From Leptasterias polaris (taxonomy: Eukaryota > Echinodermata > Asteroidea > Forcipulatida > Asteriidae), in contig JAZGTN010000009.1 of the NCBI GenBank assembly GCA_037783415.1, positions 13,888,001 to 13,952,000 of the forward strand: DNA of 64,000 nt, in the 5' to 3' direction. Under the pieces are notes generated by a model. That model had not been told where the DNA came from and made no database searches. It was given only the letters and a program-made list of their open reading frames with translations. Positions 20,516-33,409 of the stretch are shown one piece after another. Position numbers and translations under genes: made by a program. The stretch's first letter is position 1; each line of letters begins with the position of its first letter.

Positions 20516-23500
20516 ATTGTACAGTTATACCACTGATGGGTATAGCTCTTTCCAGGGTGATATGAAAAACCCTTTGTAAAGTTTTGTTTTGCCTCTGTAA
20601 ATATTTCAAGACTAGTTTATTTAGTACTTAGCTTTTTAGATGAACAATTACTGATTTGATAACTTTTTGGTCTGTGACATTTTTGAACCTCTGCAGACCG
20701 TTTATGGGCCATTATAACCATACACACGTGATGACATTTTCATGGTGTGTTCATTGACAACCTCGATCCCAAGAAGTTAGCTTTCCTTTGTGTTTTATAA
20801 CAACCCCTTTTCTAAAGAAAACCACTGTATTTTGGCGGGCCGAAATCAGTCAACCCGAGAAACATTGCTATTCTCAGCGATGAACTTTATAAAGCTGACT
20901 TTTGTTTTTGCAGGCAACTTAAAAATGGAAGGTTTCCGAAGTCCAATACCAAAAATACAAAAATGCCTGAGTGAAAATAGTTCACGTGTTCAGTTACGGT
21001 AATTCCCCGCAGGTGGATTGCTGCCTTAAAGGGAAAGTGTGATGTAAAGGTTATCAATGCTTGACTTCTCTCACAAGTCGGATCTGAACACTGTGGAACA
21101 AAGACAACAAGTCATGGTGAAGTCCCTAATGGAGAGTGAGAGAGACTTTTCATTCACTGAATGAAAACAAGTCTCTTGCCATTTTTTGTACTTAACTCTA
21201 CATCCTGTTGCAATGGTAACTTCTCATTTGTACAATCTCTGAGCTTTTTAAACGGTTTGAATTTGTCTTTATAGTTGAAGCTTTTTCACTTCCGGAATTC
21301 GAACTATGTAGCTTTCAACTGTTGCTTATCAATGGCTCCAACGGGGGAATGTGTACGGGGAGGATGAGAGGTGTTGGAAAACGGTGTTCTCTCAGATTTC
21401 CCGTCTTCGTTAAAACTCCACCAAGATATTTGATCTTGGTCATTTTCAAGTCATCAAATCTACTTCTTGCCGATGCTTTAAGGGAGCAACGGAAGGAAGA
21501 ATTGGGCAGCTCAAACCACGCCCAAAGCTATGCAAACAAAAGATATAGTACAAGCTATACATCTAAAGTATGTTGTGCGATTCCTCCACTCTCATGTACC
21601 TTTGATCCTGTTTGGGGCCTAAAACTCGTTAATTTTCTTGAATCACAATCTTTTATCTTCCAGCCGCTAAACCGGGCAGGTTCCCTGTAGCCTACTGTAT
21701 ACAGAGTCTTGTAAAACTATTATAAGAATTACTTCCGTCTTGAACGAAGATATTACAATGGTATTTTGAAAGTTGCTATTTTTTACAACTGGTTTATACA
21801 CTGCTGAATTCAAGGTATATTTTCTTCTGAGAATTGACAAATAAATTTTCCACATTTGTATAAAGACATCACAGCTAGACTGTTTAAATTGATATCATAT
21901 TTTTTTGCTTTCGTTTGTACAAACCTAGTAAAAATGTCCACAAGTAGTTTGTGTTGTTATTTTTTCCTTGTCAGTATGGTGAACGCTTTGTATTATAATA
22001 TTAGGTATTGTGACGTTTAACAGTGAAACAAATATAAGTTTGGTGGTGTTTTGTTTTGTTGATTGTTAAAAGAAAAATAAGTAACCATTTTGATGAAAAG
22101 TTGTTTTAAGCTTGAAGCCGGTGCTGGCACTGGTAGTAAGTAAATAAGACGGAACCGATTTTGTCAGTAACCAAACTGCTGTAAATTGTACATGGTTAAT
22201 TGTATTATTAAAAAAAGAGTTAAAAACGGTAACAAACGCCTTGTGATCCCCTTGTTTAAATTAATTAAGAAGCCACGTATTGCCCTATAAAGTGTTAATT
22301 TGAATATTGAACTGTATTGTCCAATCAGTGTCCATTAGTGATATTATAATTATATGACGTCTTTGGCTGATTTGTTTACGGTTTCTTTTCTCCTCACAGA
22401 AAGTTGTGACGTATGTATCACTGCGTGCTTTCACCATAAGTTGTAGTGCCTTTTGTAACCGCTGTTTAAGTGAATCATGATGATCGGGAAGTCCTTTTTG
22501 AATGGAATAAAATTACAGAGTACAAGGCGAAAAAAAAAATCAAGAATTATGAGTGACTTGTTTGTTGTATTTACTTCTCTATGTTTACGTTTTCTTCATT
22601 GTCTGTCAGTTGCATAGGTCGGACTCACGAGAAAGAAACAACACTATAAAAGGGACCATGTTTTCTTTGGTCACTTAGTTGTTGGACGCCATTTTCAGTC
22701 TAAATATAGCACACATTTGGTGCTCGATACGGGGCGTGGTGTACCCCCCCCCCCCCCCCCCATATTATGTCTTCGTTGTGAGCCTGAAATATCAGGAATT
22801 CTGTAGAGGATTTAAGGAAGAGGGGGAACTTCTGTACAAGAGGAAAATAGCGCGTTAAAGTATGGAAATACTTTTTGGGGATACCTTCTGCTCCGTGTGG
22901 GGCGTGGTATGTATCACAACCCAATGTACAGTCTAGTCTGGTACCCCATGTGCCTATATTCGTTTTGAAGTTGTTTTTTAATTTTAACTTTGTTATTTGT
23001 TATTATTGATATTATATTGTTAACCGAAAATGGCTGCTCATCGCAAGTTGTTTCGACTCTCAACATAGGCTAACGGCTCTCTCTCTTAAAAATAAATACT
23101 GCGGTATCCGTTGGCGCCACGCGGCCACTTTTCGAATTATTAACCATGGCGGGAAGGACGTATAATTTCCCGCTAATTACCTCCCGAGTCCCAACCTTCA
23201 GCAAGATACTTATGCATTAAGTTATAGAGAGAAAAGTACGCGTTGTTTTAGTACACATTTTTAGCAATAGGCTGCCTAGAAGTAAATGATGTTGGTACAT
23301 CCCTAACTTTTTCAGATCCAAATTTGAAACATGACGTCATACGATTTTACTAATAGGTCTTTACATTCCAAGGAGGAATTTGTTATTCAGTCAAAAGGTC
23401 AAGTTCAAAGGCTGTTTTGATTGCATATCATCGAATGTCAGGAATGAACCAAAACATCCCCGTACAACAATGTACGGACCCATTTTTATCAGAATGATGT

Positions 23501-23788
23501 CATCGGATGTTTTTTGGATGTTGACAAAATGTCGTAGTCGCTGGAAGGGTATCGAATACAATGACAGTTTACATCAATTTAATGTGAGGTTAGAGAGACT
23601 TCTACTTTTCCCCCCACTCACACGAGGGTATTGGAAAATGAGTAAATCAGTAAATGAGTAAATTGAATTTGACCTTGGAGTTCCTCCTTAAAATAAAGAG
23701 GATTAACACTGGCAACGTCATTGTTAAAGTACAGGAACCAGACCAAAGATATTCACGACGTTCTATTATTGGTGTTCTATATCTTTAA
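20516..23788. other. Intergenic stretch without a recognised gene
   Basis: It includes a poly-C run of 18 at 22744-22761, AT-rich sequence with an AATAAA near 22508, and a G+C-richer patch at 23100-23200. A 22-codon frame beginning MAGRTYN at 23144 is too short to call. Confidence 0.4.
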
Positions 23789-24135
23789 AGGTTGTGTACA
23801 ACATTGGTAATTGCCAAAGACCTGTATCCACACTTGATGTGACCTATACATATACATGAAATAACAAACCTGTGAAAGTTTAAGCTCAAACGGTCTTCGG
23901 AGTCATGAGAAAACAGTGAAGACCCCCATTATATGTTTTAACTTTTTTTCAAACCTCGGATTTTATCCTGCAGGATAAAGACTATTCTTTTACTCATTTC
24001 CTAAAAACTATGGCATTTCAAGCAAAACTATATCAAGGGAGGTTTTCCACCATGACCATCTTTATACCATGTAGGCCTAAGTTATGCGCAAATCTGTGAA
24101 CACTTATATTTTCAATCGGATGTTGTACACACCCT
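23789..24135 (-). mobile_element. TTAA-flanked family C element
   Basis: It begins AGGTTGTGTACAACATTGG and ends TGTTGTACACACCCT, with TTAA at 23785-23788 and 24136-24139. Orientation is assigned relative to the copy at 46786. Confidence 0.75.
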
Positions 24136-24535
24136 TTAAGAGAAACTTTAATGCAATCGGATTGGTGTACCAATTTTAATTTGAATAAATTACCGGTGGT
24201 TGCACCTTTAAATAACTCCATATATCTTTAACAAGATGTGGCCACAGGACAGACCGGTTCCAATTTTCAGGAACCAAATATAGCGAGGATTGGTTGCTGG
24301 AAGTCACACGGATCGCGATCTACGCATGCTGTTCGGAGTATAGAGAGTTCCGGCACTCCGGTATGACTCAACTGGAAAATGGGCTATTTCAGGATCCAAC
24401 ATGGATGACTTCAATTTGTTGAGTATTACGTGACAACCAATAAACGTCGCTTCCGTCGGATCAAGCTCTCCACTATGAAGAGTTGAACTCCACTTTCACA
24501 ACCAGTGTTGCTGTGTTTTTAAAGCTAATATTAAA

Positions 24536-24940
24536 GGGGCACGTTACCTTACATTAGACGTTTTGGGGCTATAAAAAGCGTTTGTTTTAAGATCAAAATA
24601 ATTGGGAAGATGTTTAAAAGTAGATATAACAATACACACAAGTATACCTCGAAATGGTCTGGTTGTTCTTTTACTTCATGAACTAACACGGTCTGCCTTT
24701 TTGTGGAGTGGTTGTACAAAATGGCGGACCGTGGTGGTGTCCCTTTGAAGGGGTAAGTGCGTATTATGCATTGACGTCACCAAGCCGCCATCTTAGAGGT
24801 AAACTGATGACGAAACAATGGAAACGCGCTGATTTGTACGCGCGGCGCACAGGACTGGCCAATGAGCATCTTCCTTTTGACCTCTAGGTGAGGGCGCCCT
24901 ACTCAAATGACGTCATATGCATAAGGTCTATAGGGTGCGT
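24536..24940. repeat. Probable dispersed repeat or promoter-like patch
   Basis: It starts AAAGGGGCACGTTACCTTAC after a TTAA-like edge and contains ATGGCGGACCG at 24720, GCCGCCATCTTAG (YY1-like) and two TGACGTCA CRE-type octamers (about 24773 and 24908). I cannot find the inverted other end, so repeat or regulatory patch remains open. Confidence 0.35.
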
Positions 24941-25454
24941 TTTACGGCTATAACCAATAACTTGTTCGGTCTTTGGCAAGTGAACCAATGATTAATTGAA
25001 CTGAACAGGTAATGGGTACGACTGCGAAAACCTACCACTAGTGTTGATCGAGCAAAGCGTAATAAAGGAATGGCGCGGTGAGATCGGTAAACCCAGGAAA
25101 CGAGGTTGGCTCTCCCCCGATTACTGTGGACAAAAAAGCCCAAAGGCATACTTCGAACCGTCGACCCCCGCCATTACAAGAATACATTACCTACGCAATT
25201 CGGTTTCACTGCCTTGGAGACAACTTGTGGAAACTTAACAAGTTCATCAAATTAATTCGATCCAACTGTGATGGAACGAGATTTCCGGTGCATGATCTTT
25301 TTCCAGTCTCTGTATTATTTCTAACATGTCTGAAGTTTCCTCATAGTGATGTAAAATCAGGAAAAAACATCTCAGAATGTTTGGTTATATTACGTTACTG
25401 ACTTCTTCCACAGCTTTTAAAATAGAACTTTCATTCCTGGTTTTCAAGAAACTT

Positions 25455-26275
25455 AAAGGGAACGTACACCTTTGGTTTTTGGAAACGATCGATTGTTTTA
25501 ATCCTGTATAAATGTAGATATATACAATTCAACTAACCTGTGGTTAGTGTCGTGGCCGAGCGGATAAGAGCACCGGACTCAAGCTCTGGTGTTTCTGTTC
25601 AGCAGAGTGTGGGTTCGAGTCCCGGTCGTGACACTTGTGTCCTTATTAAGCAAGACACTTAACCATTATTGCTTCGTCCTTCGGATGGGACGTAAAGCCG
25701 TTGGTCCCGTGTGTTGTGTAATGCACGTAAAGAACCCAGTGCACTTATCGAAAAGAGAAGGGGTTTGCCCCGGTGTTCCTGGTTTGATCGGCTGCATATT
25801 GCGCCACAGCACCTTGTAAACCATTACATGGTGCTATGTAAAGAAATAGGCCTCAAGTAGCTCCACATATATACCTTGCAGGAAAATATTGACTGTTGAA
25901 GCGCCTTGAGCGTCACTGAGTGACGGATATGAGCGCTATATAAGAAGCCATTATTATTATTATTATTATAAAAATTTCATTTCGTGTTTTTGAGATATCG
26001 CCGAAAATCCAGAACGAATATGTCCACACAGGAAAAATAATCCGTAACAGGAGTACACAATCTGAGAATCGTGTCTGACAGTAACGTTTCTCATATTCAA
26101 ATTTGGGGGCATAAACACTGATATCTTTTTGCATATTATGAAACCACATAACTTCGAAGAGAATTGTTTCTCAAAATGCTTTAAACTATACCTTTCGAAA
26201 GCTGCCGTACTTCTATTCAAATAGGTTTTTATTGCCATTGTTTTATGAGTGATACCAAACGTATACCATCCATGT
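25455..26275 (-). mobile_element. Family B element interrupted by a SINE
   Basis: The left piece (25455-25546, AGGGAACGTACACCTTTGG to AACTAACCTGTG) and right piece (25977-26275, AAAATTTCATTTCGTG onward) together match the family B copy at 46437-46781 in the same orientation. The SINE sits between CCTGTG and AAAATTTC. Confidence 0.75.
25547..25976 (+). repeat. SINE with tRNA-Leu(CAA)-like head and ATT tail
   Basis: The head, GTGTCGTGGCCGAGCGGATA, with ACTCAAG anticodon loop (CAA), a long variable arm and GGTTCGAGTCC B-box, is a class II tRNA, best matching Leu-CAA. It is followed by a body (AGCAAGACACTTAACCATTA), CACTGAGTGACGG, GAGCGCTATATAAGAAG and (ATT)n. A LINE-like tail plus simple repeat implies mobilisation by an L2/CR1-type LINE (inference). 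Copies or pieces occur at 34330, 35698, 38370, 38925, 42428, 44172, 45467, 56398 and 57631. Confidence 0.85.
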
Positions 26276-26420
26276 AGAGGTAGGGTCCCATATTAGTTTT
26301 TGTCGACGTAATTCTGATTTTTAAAGGCCAACGTTCGTGTGAAAGTTTCAGTTGAACACAGTGAGTGTCTGCTTGTTGAGAAAACGGCAAAAAACCGTCA
26401 CGGTATTTTCACTAACTTAA

Positions 26421-26764
26421 AGGCCCTGTACACTATTGGTAAAACAAAAATGTTCACAGATTCACACATAGGCCTAACTTACATGATTTAAAGTAAGTAA
26501 TGGTAGAAAGGGTTCCTTAAAATATTTCTGCCTAAAATGCTATCGTTTCTGAGAAATGAGTAAAACAATAGTTTTTATCACGCGTGATAATTAACTCGAT
26601 GTTTGAAAAACAGAAAACACATCAGGTCTCTTTTCACTATTTTCTCGTGACCTCGATGACCAATTGAGCTCAAACTTTCACAGGTTTGTTTGTTCATGCA
26701 TTATGTTGAATCACACAAAATGTGGACACTGATTTTGAGCTGTTACCAAAAGTATACAATACCT
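26421..26764 (+). mobile_element. TTAA-flanked family D element
   Basis: It starts AGGCCCTGTACACTATTGG and ends GTATACAATACCT. TTAA is at 26417-26420 and 26765-26768. A family A fragment follows at once on the same TTAA (about 26769-27000). Confidence 0.75.
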
Positions 26765-27374
26765 TTAAGGGTAATTGTCAAAGACCAGTATCCTCACTTG
26801 GTGTATCCCAGCATGATGCATAAAATAACAAACCTGAGAACATTTTGGGCTCAGTTGGTCATCGAAGTTGCAAGAAAATAATTACAGAAAAACACCCTTG
26901 TTTCATTTTAAAAAAATGTGTGTTTTCAGACGCCCAAGAATTAAGGCTTCATTTCTGAGGCCTTTTCTCACTTTCAAATTTGTGGATGCATTTTCGCGGC
27001 TGTAACCAGGGCTTTAGTTGTATTACTCATTCTGTCCTTTCTCTATAACGGTTTCGGTCATTAGAGGATGATGGGTATAGACCATGTTACCTTTGTTTAC
27101 AGAGTAGTGACCTTGTACATTCTAATGCAATTCCTGACTGGCAAGATACTACACAGGCCATATGGGAAAATTTTGTGTCATAATTTTCACATAAATTCAG
27201 CTGTACAGCTTTTGAGATGTCCCCCCTTTCTTCATATCAAAAGTTGGGAAAAATCAGACAGTGCAATCTCCAAAAACATCAGATTTGGCGTATTCTTCCA
27301 TTGAGCTGCGTACAAACTGTGCCTGCAGGAAGTCCAGGCTCTGTGGCTCTTTTGTAAACATGTGATGTCACAGG

Positions 27375-27727
27375 TCACATGGTCTATACTGTTGGTAATT
27401 ACTCCAAGACTTAATTACCATAAAAAACTACTTGGTAAAGAGCACTTAGAGAGCTGTTGATGTTATAAAACATTACTACAAATGATGACACCCTTCGAAG
27501 TAATGCAGTAATACAAAGAAAGAGGAACAATTTTCACCCCAACATTTGACTCTGGGAGAGGCTTTGGGCATGAGGCCTTTCTCTATATGCGTGGTTTTAT
27601 CTTTCAGTATTTTGTTGCAACTTCGATGACCAATTGAGCTAAGCTTTTCAAAGGAAGTTGTTTTGTTTGGATACACCAAGTGAGGGTAGTCTTTGACAAT
27701 TACAAAAAAAAGTATACCGTACCTTTA
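27375..27727 (+). mobile_element. Family A element, diverged
   Basis: It shares AACTACTTGGTAAAGAGCA, TTGATGTTATAAAACATT and TACACCAAGTGAG with family A copies. The ends are degraded, although GTACCTTTAAAG is preserved at the right. Confidence 0.6.
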
Positions 27728-28871
27728 AAGTGACAAATAAAAGTGTTCTCCTTTATTGTGCTTCTTGCCATCCCTTTAAAGCTTTGACTGTGATATACAC
27801 CAGACGCATTGTCAACTAATTATACTAATGAGAACCGCGCACTACATTGATCAGAAACTCAATTGATCATCATTTCCTCAGATTTATCTGGAATCGGCAA
27901 AACACTTGTGCAATTATCACTTAATATAAAGTAGGCCTAAATGAAGACGTCTATAATAAGTACACCACATCCTTCCCTTGTGGTTTATTATTTGATATAA
28001 GAATAATCTTCTTACATGTTTTTGCCAACTTGTTGATCAACTGTAGGTCACTTTTCTAATGAACTTAATTTGTTCCCCTAGAGTACTACTATTTGATGAT
28101 ATTTGTAATTTATAACACGTGTGACTAATTTGTGTAAAAGAGCTTGGGCTCGATTTGACATGAGCACCAAAAGACCATGTCACACGAGGCATTTTACAGG
28201 CAACCAGTTCCAGGCAATCTCCAAGAAGAAAATTTATCCACATTTCAGTTTTCTCATTATTTTCTTGGGGATAGTGAGTTATAGAAGAATGTCTCATGTG
28301 CTGCCGAAGAGTGTTCTTGTGTAGGCAGTGCAGGCGGTAGCCTCCAAGTTGCCTGAATTTGTTTGCCCTGTATGATGACACCATTTTAGATTCATCTTAA
28401 GATGAGTTGCCTGTTATAGAGTGGTTTGTATTCTGACACCACTCTTTGCTAATAGCAAGACCCCTTGCATATGACGTCACAAGCCCAACACATTCACTGA
28501 GGTCAATGAAGAACTATCATTGGCTGAGAGTGAGAGTCGTGCTCTCTCAGCGCGTAGACACGCGTGCACGTATTGTTTGACATCAAAGATGGCGGCCAAT
28601 AATTATAGGGTCTCTTTATAAACCGATTCGCGGTTAAAATCCTTCTTAAATCTTGTGTGAAATCGAGCCCTGAGATGTGAATGCGTATATTATTATAAAA
28701 CATAAAATGATCAGTATTTTGCCAGCACATAATTACCGGACTGTCCCCAAACACAAATAATGAGTTGACCAAATTTACAGAATTTACTAATTTGAGGTTG
28801 AATAACTGACTATCTTTATCACTTCATTCAGTTTTTGTGAGACTTACAAACCTGATACCCAGGGCACCCAT
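27728..28871. other. Intergenic, with one likely inverted-repeat element
   Basis: GGGCTCGATTTGACA at 28146 and the inverse TGTGAAATCGAGCCC near 28672 could be the ends of an element of about 525 bp. The word TTCCCTTGTGGTTTATTATTT at 27974 is also found in the foldback arms at 35544 and 36158. No gene is seen. Confidence 0.45.
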
Positions 28872-29415
28872 ATCAATTGCTGTGGTGCTCTTTGCTTTTG
28901 TTGTGTGCCTGTGATTTTGCTGTGGTGCCCTGGGCTTTTGCTGTGTGATGCCCTGTACTTTTGATGTGGTGCCCTGTGCTTTTGCTGTGTGGTGCCCTGT
29001 ACTTTTGATGTGATGCCCTGTGCTTTTGCTGTGTGATGCCCTGTACTTTTGATGTGGTGCCCTGTGCTTTTGCTGTGGTGCCCAGTGCTTTTGCTGTGGT
29101 GCCCTGTGTTTTTGCTGTGGTGCCCTGAGCTTTTGCTGTGTGGTGCCCTGTACTTTTGATGTGGTGCCCTGTGCTTTTGCTGCGATGCCCTCGGTGCTTT
29201 TGCTGTGGTGCCCTGTACTTTTATTGTAGTGCCCTCAGCTTTTGCTGCGATGCCCTGTGCTTTTGATGTGGTGCCCCGTGGTTTTACTGTGGTGCCCTCG
29301 TCTTTTGCTGTGGTGCCCCCGTGGTTTTACTGTGGTGCCCTCGTCTTTTGCTGTGGTGCCCTGTGCTTTAGCTGAGAAGCCATGTGCTTTTGATGTGGTG
29401 CCCTTGTCCTCTCTT
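28872..29415. repeat. 21-bp minisatellite
   Basis: About 26 imperfect units of the type GTGGTGCCCTGTGCTTTTGCT. Variants include GATGTGGTGCCC and GCCCTCG. It ends next to a run of 17 G (29419-29435). A - strand open frame across it is a by-product of the 21-bp period. Confidence 0.9.
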
Positions 29416-29435
29416 AGAGGGGGGGGGGGGGGGGG

Positions 29436-30514
29436 TGGACAAGTCCAGTCCAAGTGCAGTTTCGTCTTGATCATATAAAGTAAGATCGACTATGTAGGGC
29501 AATTGGTCATTTGCAAAGTGACAAGATGCTACACGGCTTTCATCAATATCCTGTTATCATGGCCAGTAACACTAAGATGCACACCCTTTCGAAATGAATG
29601 GGATGGTCCAAAACTTCCAGCTCCCAAGAAACAACCATCGCGGGTCTTACTAATTCAAAATGACAGGGGAGCGCTCCCTGTAAATTGGCTGATTTAAGGA
29701 AGCTTATGACATCTTCTTAAAGGGGAGTCAAAACGTTCTTTTCGGAAAGATATACACTTCTTGAGGCGTTCCCCAAAACAAAAATAGACTATAGATTCAC
29801 AAACAAAGCAATAAATTCCTACTGCTTGCTGTCATCTTTGCCGAGTTCGCTTGGGGTGCGGGTGGAAACTCTCCCTTTAAGGTTTTTACGAGTTTGTCAC
29901 GATTTTTCGACGAATCCCTTAAGCTAAAGGCCTTCCCGGTACATTTGATGAGAAACTGGTTGAAATTGATCGGACACCGTGTCCTCTGTGGACTAAAAAT
30001 ACATTCAGGGAAATTTCTTTAGGGAAATCTTGATCAATATCTTGATATCTTTACTTACATACAAGAGAGTGTCAGATGGAGTATTTTTTCTGCGGGTTGT
30101 TTTTCAAATTAACTTTTAGTGTTTTTATTATGTGAATATTGTCATCGAGGTTGGTTGTATAAATCACAAAATTGAGGTACGTGTGACGAATACACCAGAG
30201 GAAGTACGTACTTTTTGAAAATACAATATTCCACTTTTCTCAAATACAATGAATGGTATAAATACATGTGTATTATAAATTAAATCTATTCTACGATATC
30301 ATTGTATAAAGAACAATTGTTGTGTGTTCCTGATAAGTTGGCACTCACAGTTGTGATTGGAGATCGAATTGTCCATACATTCAGTTTCCTTTATAGTAAT
30401 TACTTTTAATAATGCCTATTACTACAGGGTGAGCTATTTCGTTTTAATCAAAAGTTGTGCATGCTGATGTTGCCCTATTTACATTATTACTTCAAAATGG
30501 AATTGTGTAATTGC
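29436..30514. other. Intergenic, nothing recognised
   Basis: This is AT-rich sequence between two tandem arrays. No gene, tRNA or repeat family identified above is visible. Confidence 0.4.
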
Positions 30515-30519
30515 GGTAG

Positions 30520-30563
<44 letters not shown>

Positions 30564-30571
30564 GCTGCTGC

Positions 30572-30605
<34 letters not shown>

Positions 30606-30885
30606 GCTGTTGCTGCTGCTGCTGTTGCTGCTGCTGTTGTTGTTGTTTTTGTTGTAATTGTTCTTGTTCTTGTTGTTCTTTTTGTTCTTGTTCTTGTTGT
30701 TGTTGTTGTTCTTGTTGTTCTTGTTGTTCTTGTTGTTCTTGTTGTTCTTGTTGTTCTTGTTGTTCTTGTTGTCACTGCTGCTGCTGCTGCTGCTGTTTTT
30801 TTGTTGTGCTTGTAGTGGTTGTTTTGGTTGTTGATGTTGTTGATGTTGTTGTTGTTGTTGTTGTCGTCGTCGTCGTCGTCTGCGC
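30515..30885. repeat. Long trinucleotide tract (TTG/TGC/TTC/CGT units)
   Basis: An almost uninterrupted trinucleotide tract begins with TTG units, passes through TGC patches and TTGTTGTTC units of 9-15 bp, and ends in a GTC block near 30870. Open frames on both strands (poly-Cys, poly-Thr, Asn/Ser and Gln-like) are consequences of the tract, not genes. Confidence 0.95.
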
Positions 30886-31674
30886 AATTGACGTTGACGT
30901 CACAACATTTCAAGCACCTATTATAAGCAATATAAAAAAAACAATGCTAAGTGGAACACCCCCAGAGTTTAAATTGATGATTCTTCTTGGTCAATGTTTT
31001 GTCATTAGTTATGACAGGACATAACGATGCTTAAAAATGTCAATACTTGTAATTTGATGTACGACCAAAATAATGGCAGATAACTGTTCTTTACAATGAC
31101 CGCTGAGTGCCTGTGTATAGTGAACATGTCAAGCCGATGTAAAGTAAGACGCGTTTTAGTCGCCTGCAGACATAAATGTTTAGGCCTATTACAACAGCAA
31201 AACGATGATTCGTTTTCGTCGCACTTTGACGCTCAATGCTGAACAATCGAAGTCATAGTGAAACAACTTGTGGATAAAAAACAAAGTCAAAAGGAATCGA
31301 ATGACTCTGCATTGTTTGGTTAAAAGCGTCGGCCCACACACAATCCAACACTTGGTGTTTGTACAGTAAATGATATTGCGTGGGTGGGTGACATGGAACT
31401 CTTTTAAAGGGGTTTTAAAATCATTGGGGTTTTTTCCCCCAAAGTTTTTCGAGAAAGTTATAATTCCATTAAAAAGTTTTGTATATTATGGCCTATAAAC
31501 AGTGATCTTGTCCATCTTCAAAAGCTGCACATCGGTAAGTATAGTTCTAAAGTCGGTTCAAAGTATAAATGCCCCTGTTTTTAGTAAGTATATGAACCTG
31601 GACAATCGGAACTCTGAATGGGAGTGGTTAACGTCGACTTTATACGAATATAATTCTTGTCACTCAAACATTAA
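30886..31674. other. Intergenic, nothing recognised
   Basis: Unassigned AT-rich sequence between the trinucleotide tract and a family A element. No exon-like segment. Confidence 0.4.
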
Positions 31675-32044
31675 AGGCACTGAACACGTTTGGTAATTGT
31701 CAAAGACCAGTATTCTCACTTGGTGTATCCCAACATATGCATAAAATAACAAACCTGTGAAAATTTGGGCTCAATTGGTTATTGAAGTTGCAAGAAAATG
31801 ATGAAAGAAAAAACACCCTTGTTGTACAAATTAGTGTGCTTTCAGATAGGAATAAAAGGCTTCTGGCCAGAAGTCTTTTATTATTTTAGTGAGAAATTAC
31901 CTCTTTCTCAAAAACTACGTTACTTCAGAGGGAGTCGTTTCTCACAATGTTTTATACTATCAACAGCTCTCCGTTGCTCTCGTTACCAAGTAAGTTTTTA
32001 TGCTAATATATATTTTGAGTAATTACCAAACGTGTACAGTGCCT
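31675..32044 (-). mobile_element. TTAA-flanked family A element, inverted copy
   Basis: TTAA lies at 31671-31674 and 32045-32048. The interior is the reverse complement of 1331-1696, with few differences (for example TCAAAGACCAGTATTCTCAC near the left end). Confidence 0.75.
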
Positions 32045-33409
32045 TTAACATTGAATGTTTTAATAGATTTTAACAACATTTTTTCAATGCGAATTGCGTA
32101 CTGTCGTGAAATTGTGAAATTGTGTCAAACATTGTTACTTTTGAAGGAAATGCATTGCATAAGTGCCTACCTCAAATTGGGTTGCAATTTTCTATTATGT
32201 TATTCGGGCTGGAAATGTTTATCATTATTATTGTTATTTTTATTATTGTCTTTATTTCTTTTATTATCGTTGTGGTCGTAATCTCATTCGTGACGCAATT
32301 CGTTCGTGTGGGGGTAAACGTAATTTTATAGTAGGCCTAGACCTAGATTTTGATATTTGTACGAGATCATAATCAGGAACTTGGCCACTGTTTTTTTTAA
32401 AACTCGTCTACAGGATATTTGAGGCAATGTGGCATGTGATAGGTACGAGACAAGCTAACCAGCCCCCCCCCCCCAAAAAAAACCCCCAAAAACAACAACA
32501 AAACACACACACACACACACACAAGTGTGTAACAGCCTGCAATCGTGGTCCCTCCTTTGTTCAACTCTTTGTGATAGCAACCGTGGACCACAATGCTTTC
32601 CTTTGTGATAGCAACCGTGGACCTATTGTCCTCTTTTGTTATAGGTACCCGGTTTGAATGTGATTACCTACTCACCCAAACCACAAAAACCACACAAAAC
32701 ATCAGTTTTATTTCACAGAAGACACAATGTTACCTTATTGTTAACTAGACCTACTTATTGTCCACAGATAGTGGATGACCTCTCAGCTCCGTGTCAGTGA
32801 ATAATAATTCCTGGAACCTGATGAGAGCTGCCGCAGCAGATGGTGGTTGAGGGTGGGGGGATGGTGTCTGGAGAACCCAAGCTTTGGAAGATCCAGGGCA
32901 GCAGTACATGGGATCCAGGGATTCAGAAAACGTGTCCCTAAAGAGGTGAGTGTAGTTTTTCCTTCTTACCCATTGTTTGTTCATTGCATTCGACAGGTTC
33001 ATTTTTTAGGCAGTGACGTCACTCAGACTCCCAACTGTCCTAGGGTTAACGAACTTTCGTAAAGTTTCACAGAATTTTAACTTCAATAGGGCCGCGGTGC
33101 TTACGATGAAGACACTGTTTAGAACATACTTCTGTGGAGGTGGTGTGGGTGGTAGTGTTCCTTTAAGATGTCGCGTGCCACGCGCGTGCAGGCTGGGTAT
33201 TAGTTTAACCATGGTGTTACCATGGTCGCGTTGTTGATAGGCGCAACAGGTGTGGAGTGATGTCTAGTGCATTTAAAGAGGCAGCGTATTTTTATTTTAT
33301 ATTTAAATGAGAGATCGCCTAACACCACAAGGCCACGGACGGCCACTTGAAGGTGAGGGCTACTTTTTAACTGGTTTGGGCTATCAACGAAAATCAACTG
33401 TCAGTGTCA
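32045..33409. other. Intergenic, with simple repeats and an exon-like block
   Basis: It contains ATT-rich sequence at 32220-32275, C/A runs and an (AC)n tract at 32462-32523, and three short repeats of GCAACCGTGGACC at 32530-32630. An exon-like block at 32768-32945 is listed separately. Confidence 0.5.
32768..32945. other. Exon-like block with splice signals on both strands
   Basis: On the + strand it is bounded by CTTATTGTCCACAG and AAAGAG|GTGAGT but is not open, so it could only be a non-coding exon. On the - strand the same block follows CTCACCTCTTTAG and is open for 62 codons to a TAG (DTFSESLDP at the start, GHPLSVDNK at the end). I cannot choose between a 5' UTR exon of the downstream amidase gene, a - strand terminal exon, and chance. 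Confidence 0.25.

Noticed and set aside
24720..24756. MADRGGVPLKG start exon for NIT2 (ATG then GTAAGT)
   Set aside because: The donor leaves two bases of a codon, whereas the NIT2 exon at 39212 needs one; it also lies in a repeat-like patch.
29235..29478. Open frames on both strands near 29.3 kb
   Set aside because: Product of the 21-bp minisatellite and G run.
30455..31024. Poly-Cys, poly-Thr and Asn/Ser frames
   Set aside because: All come from the trinucleotide tract; no flanking coding sequence or splice signal.
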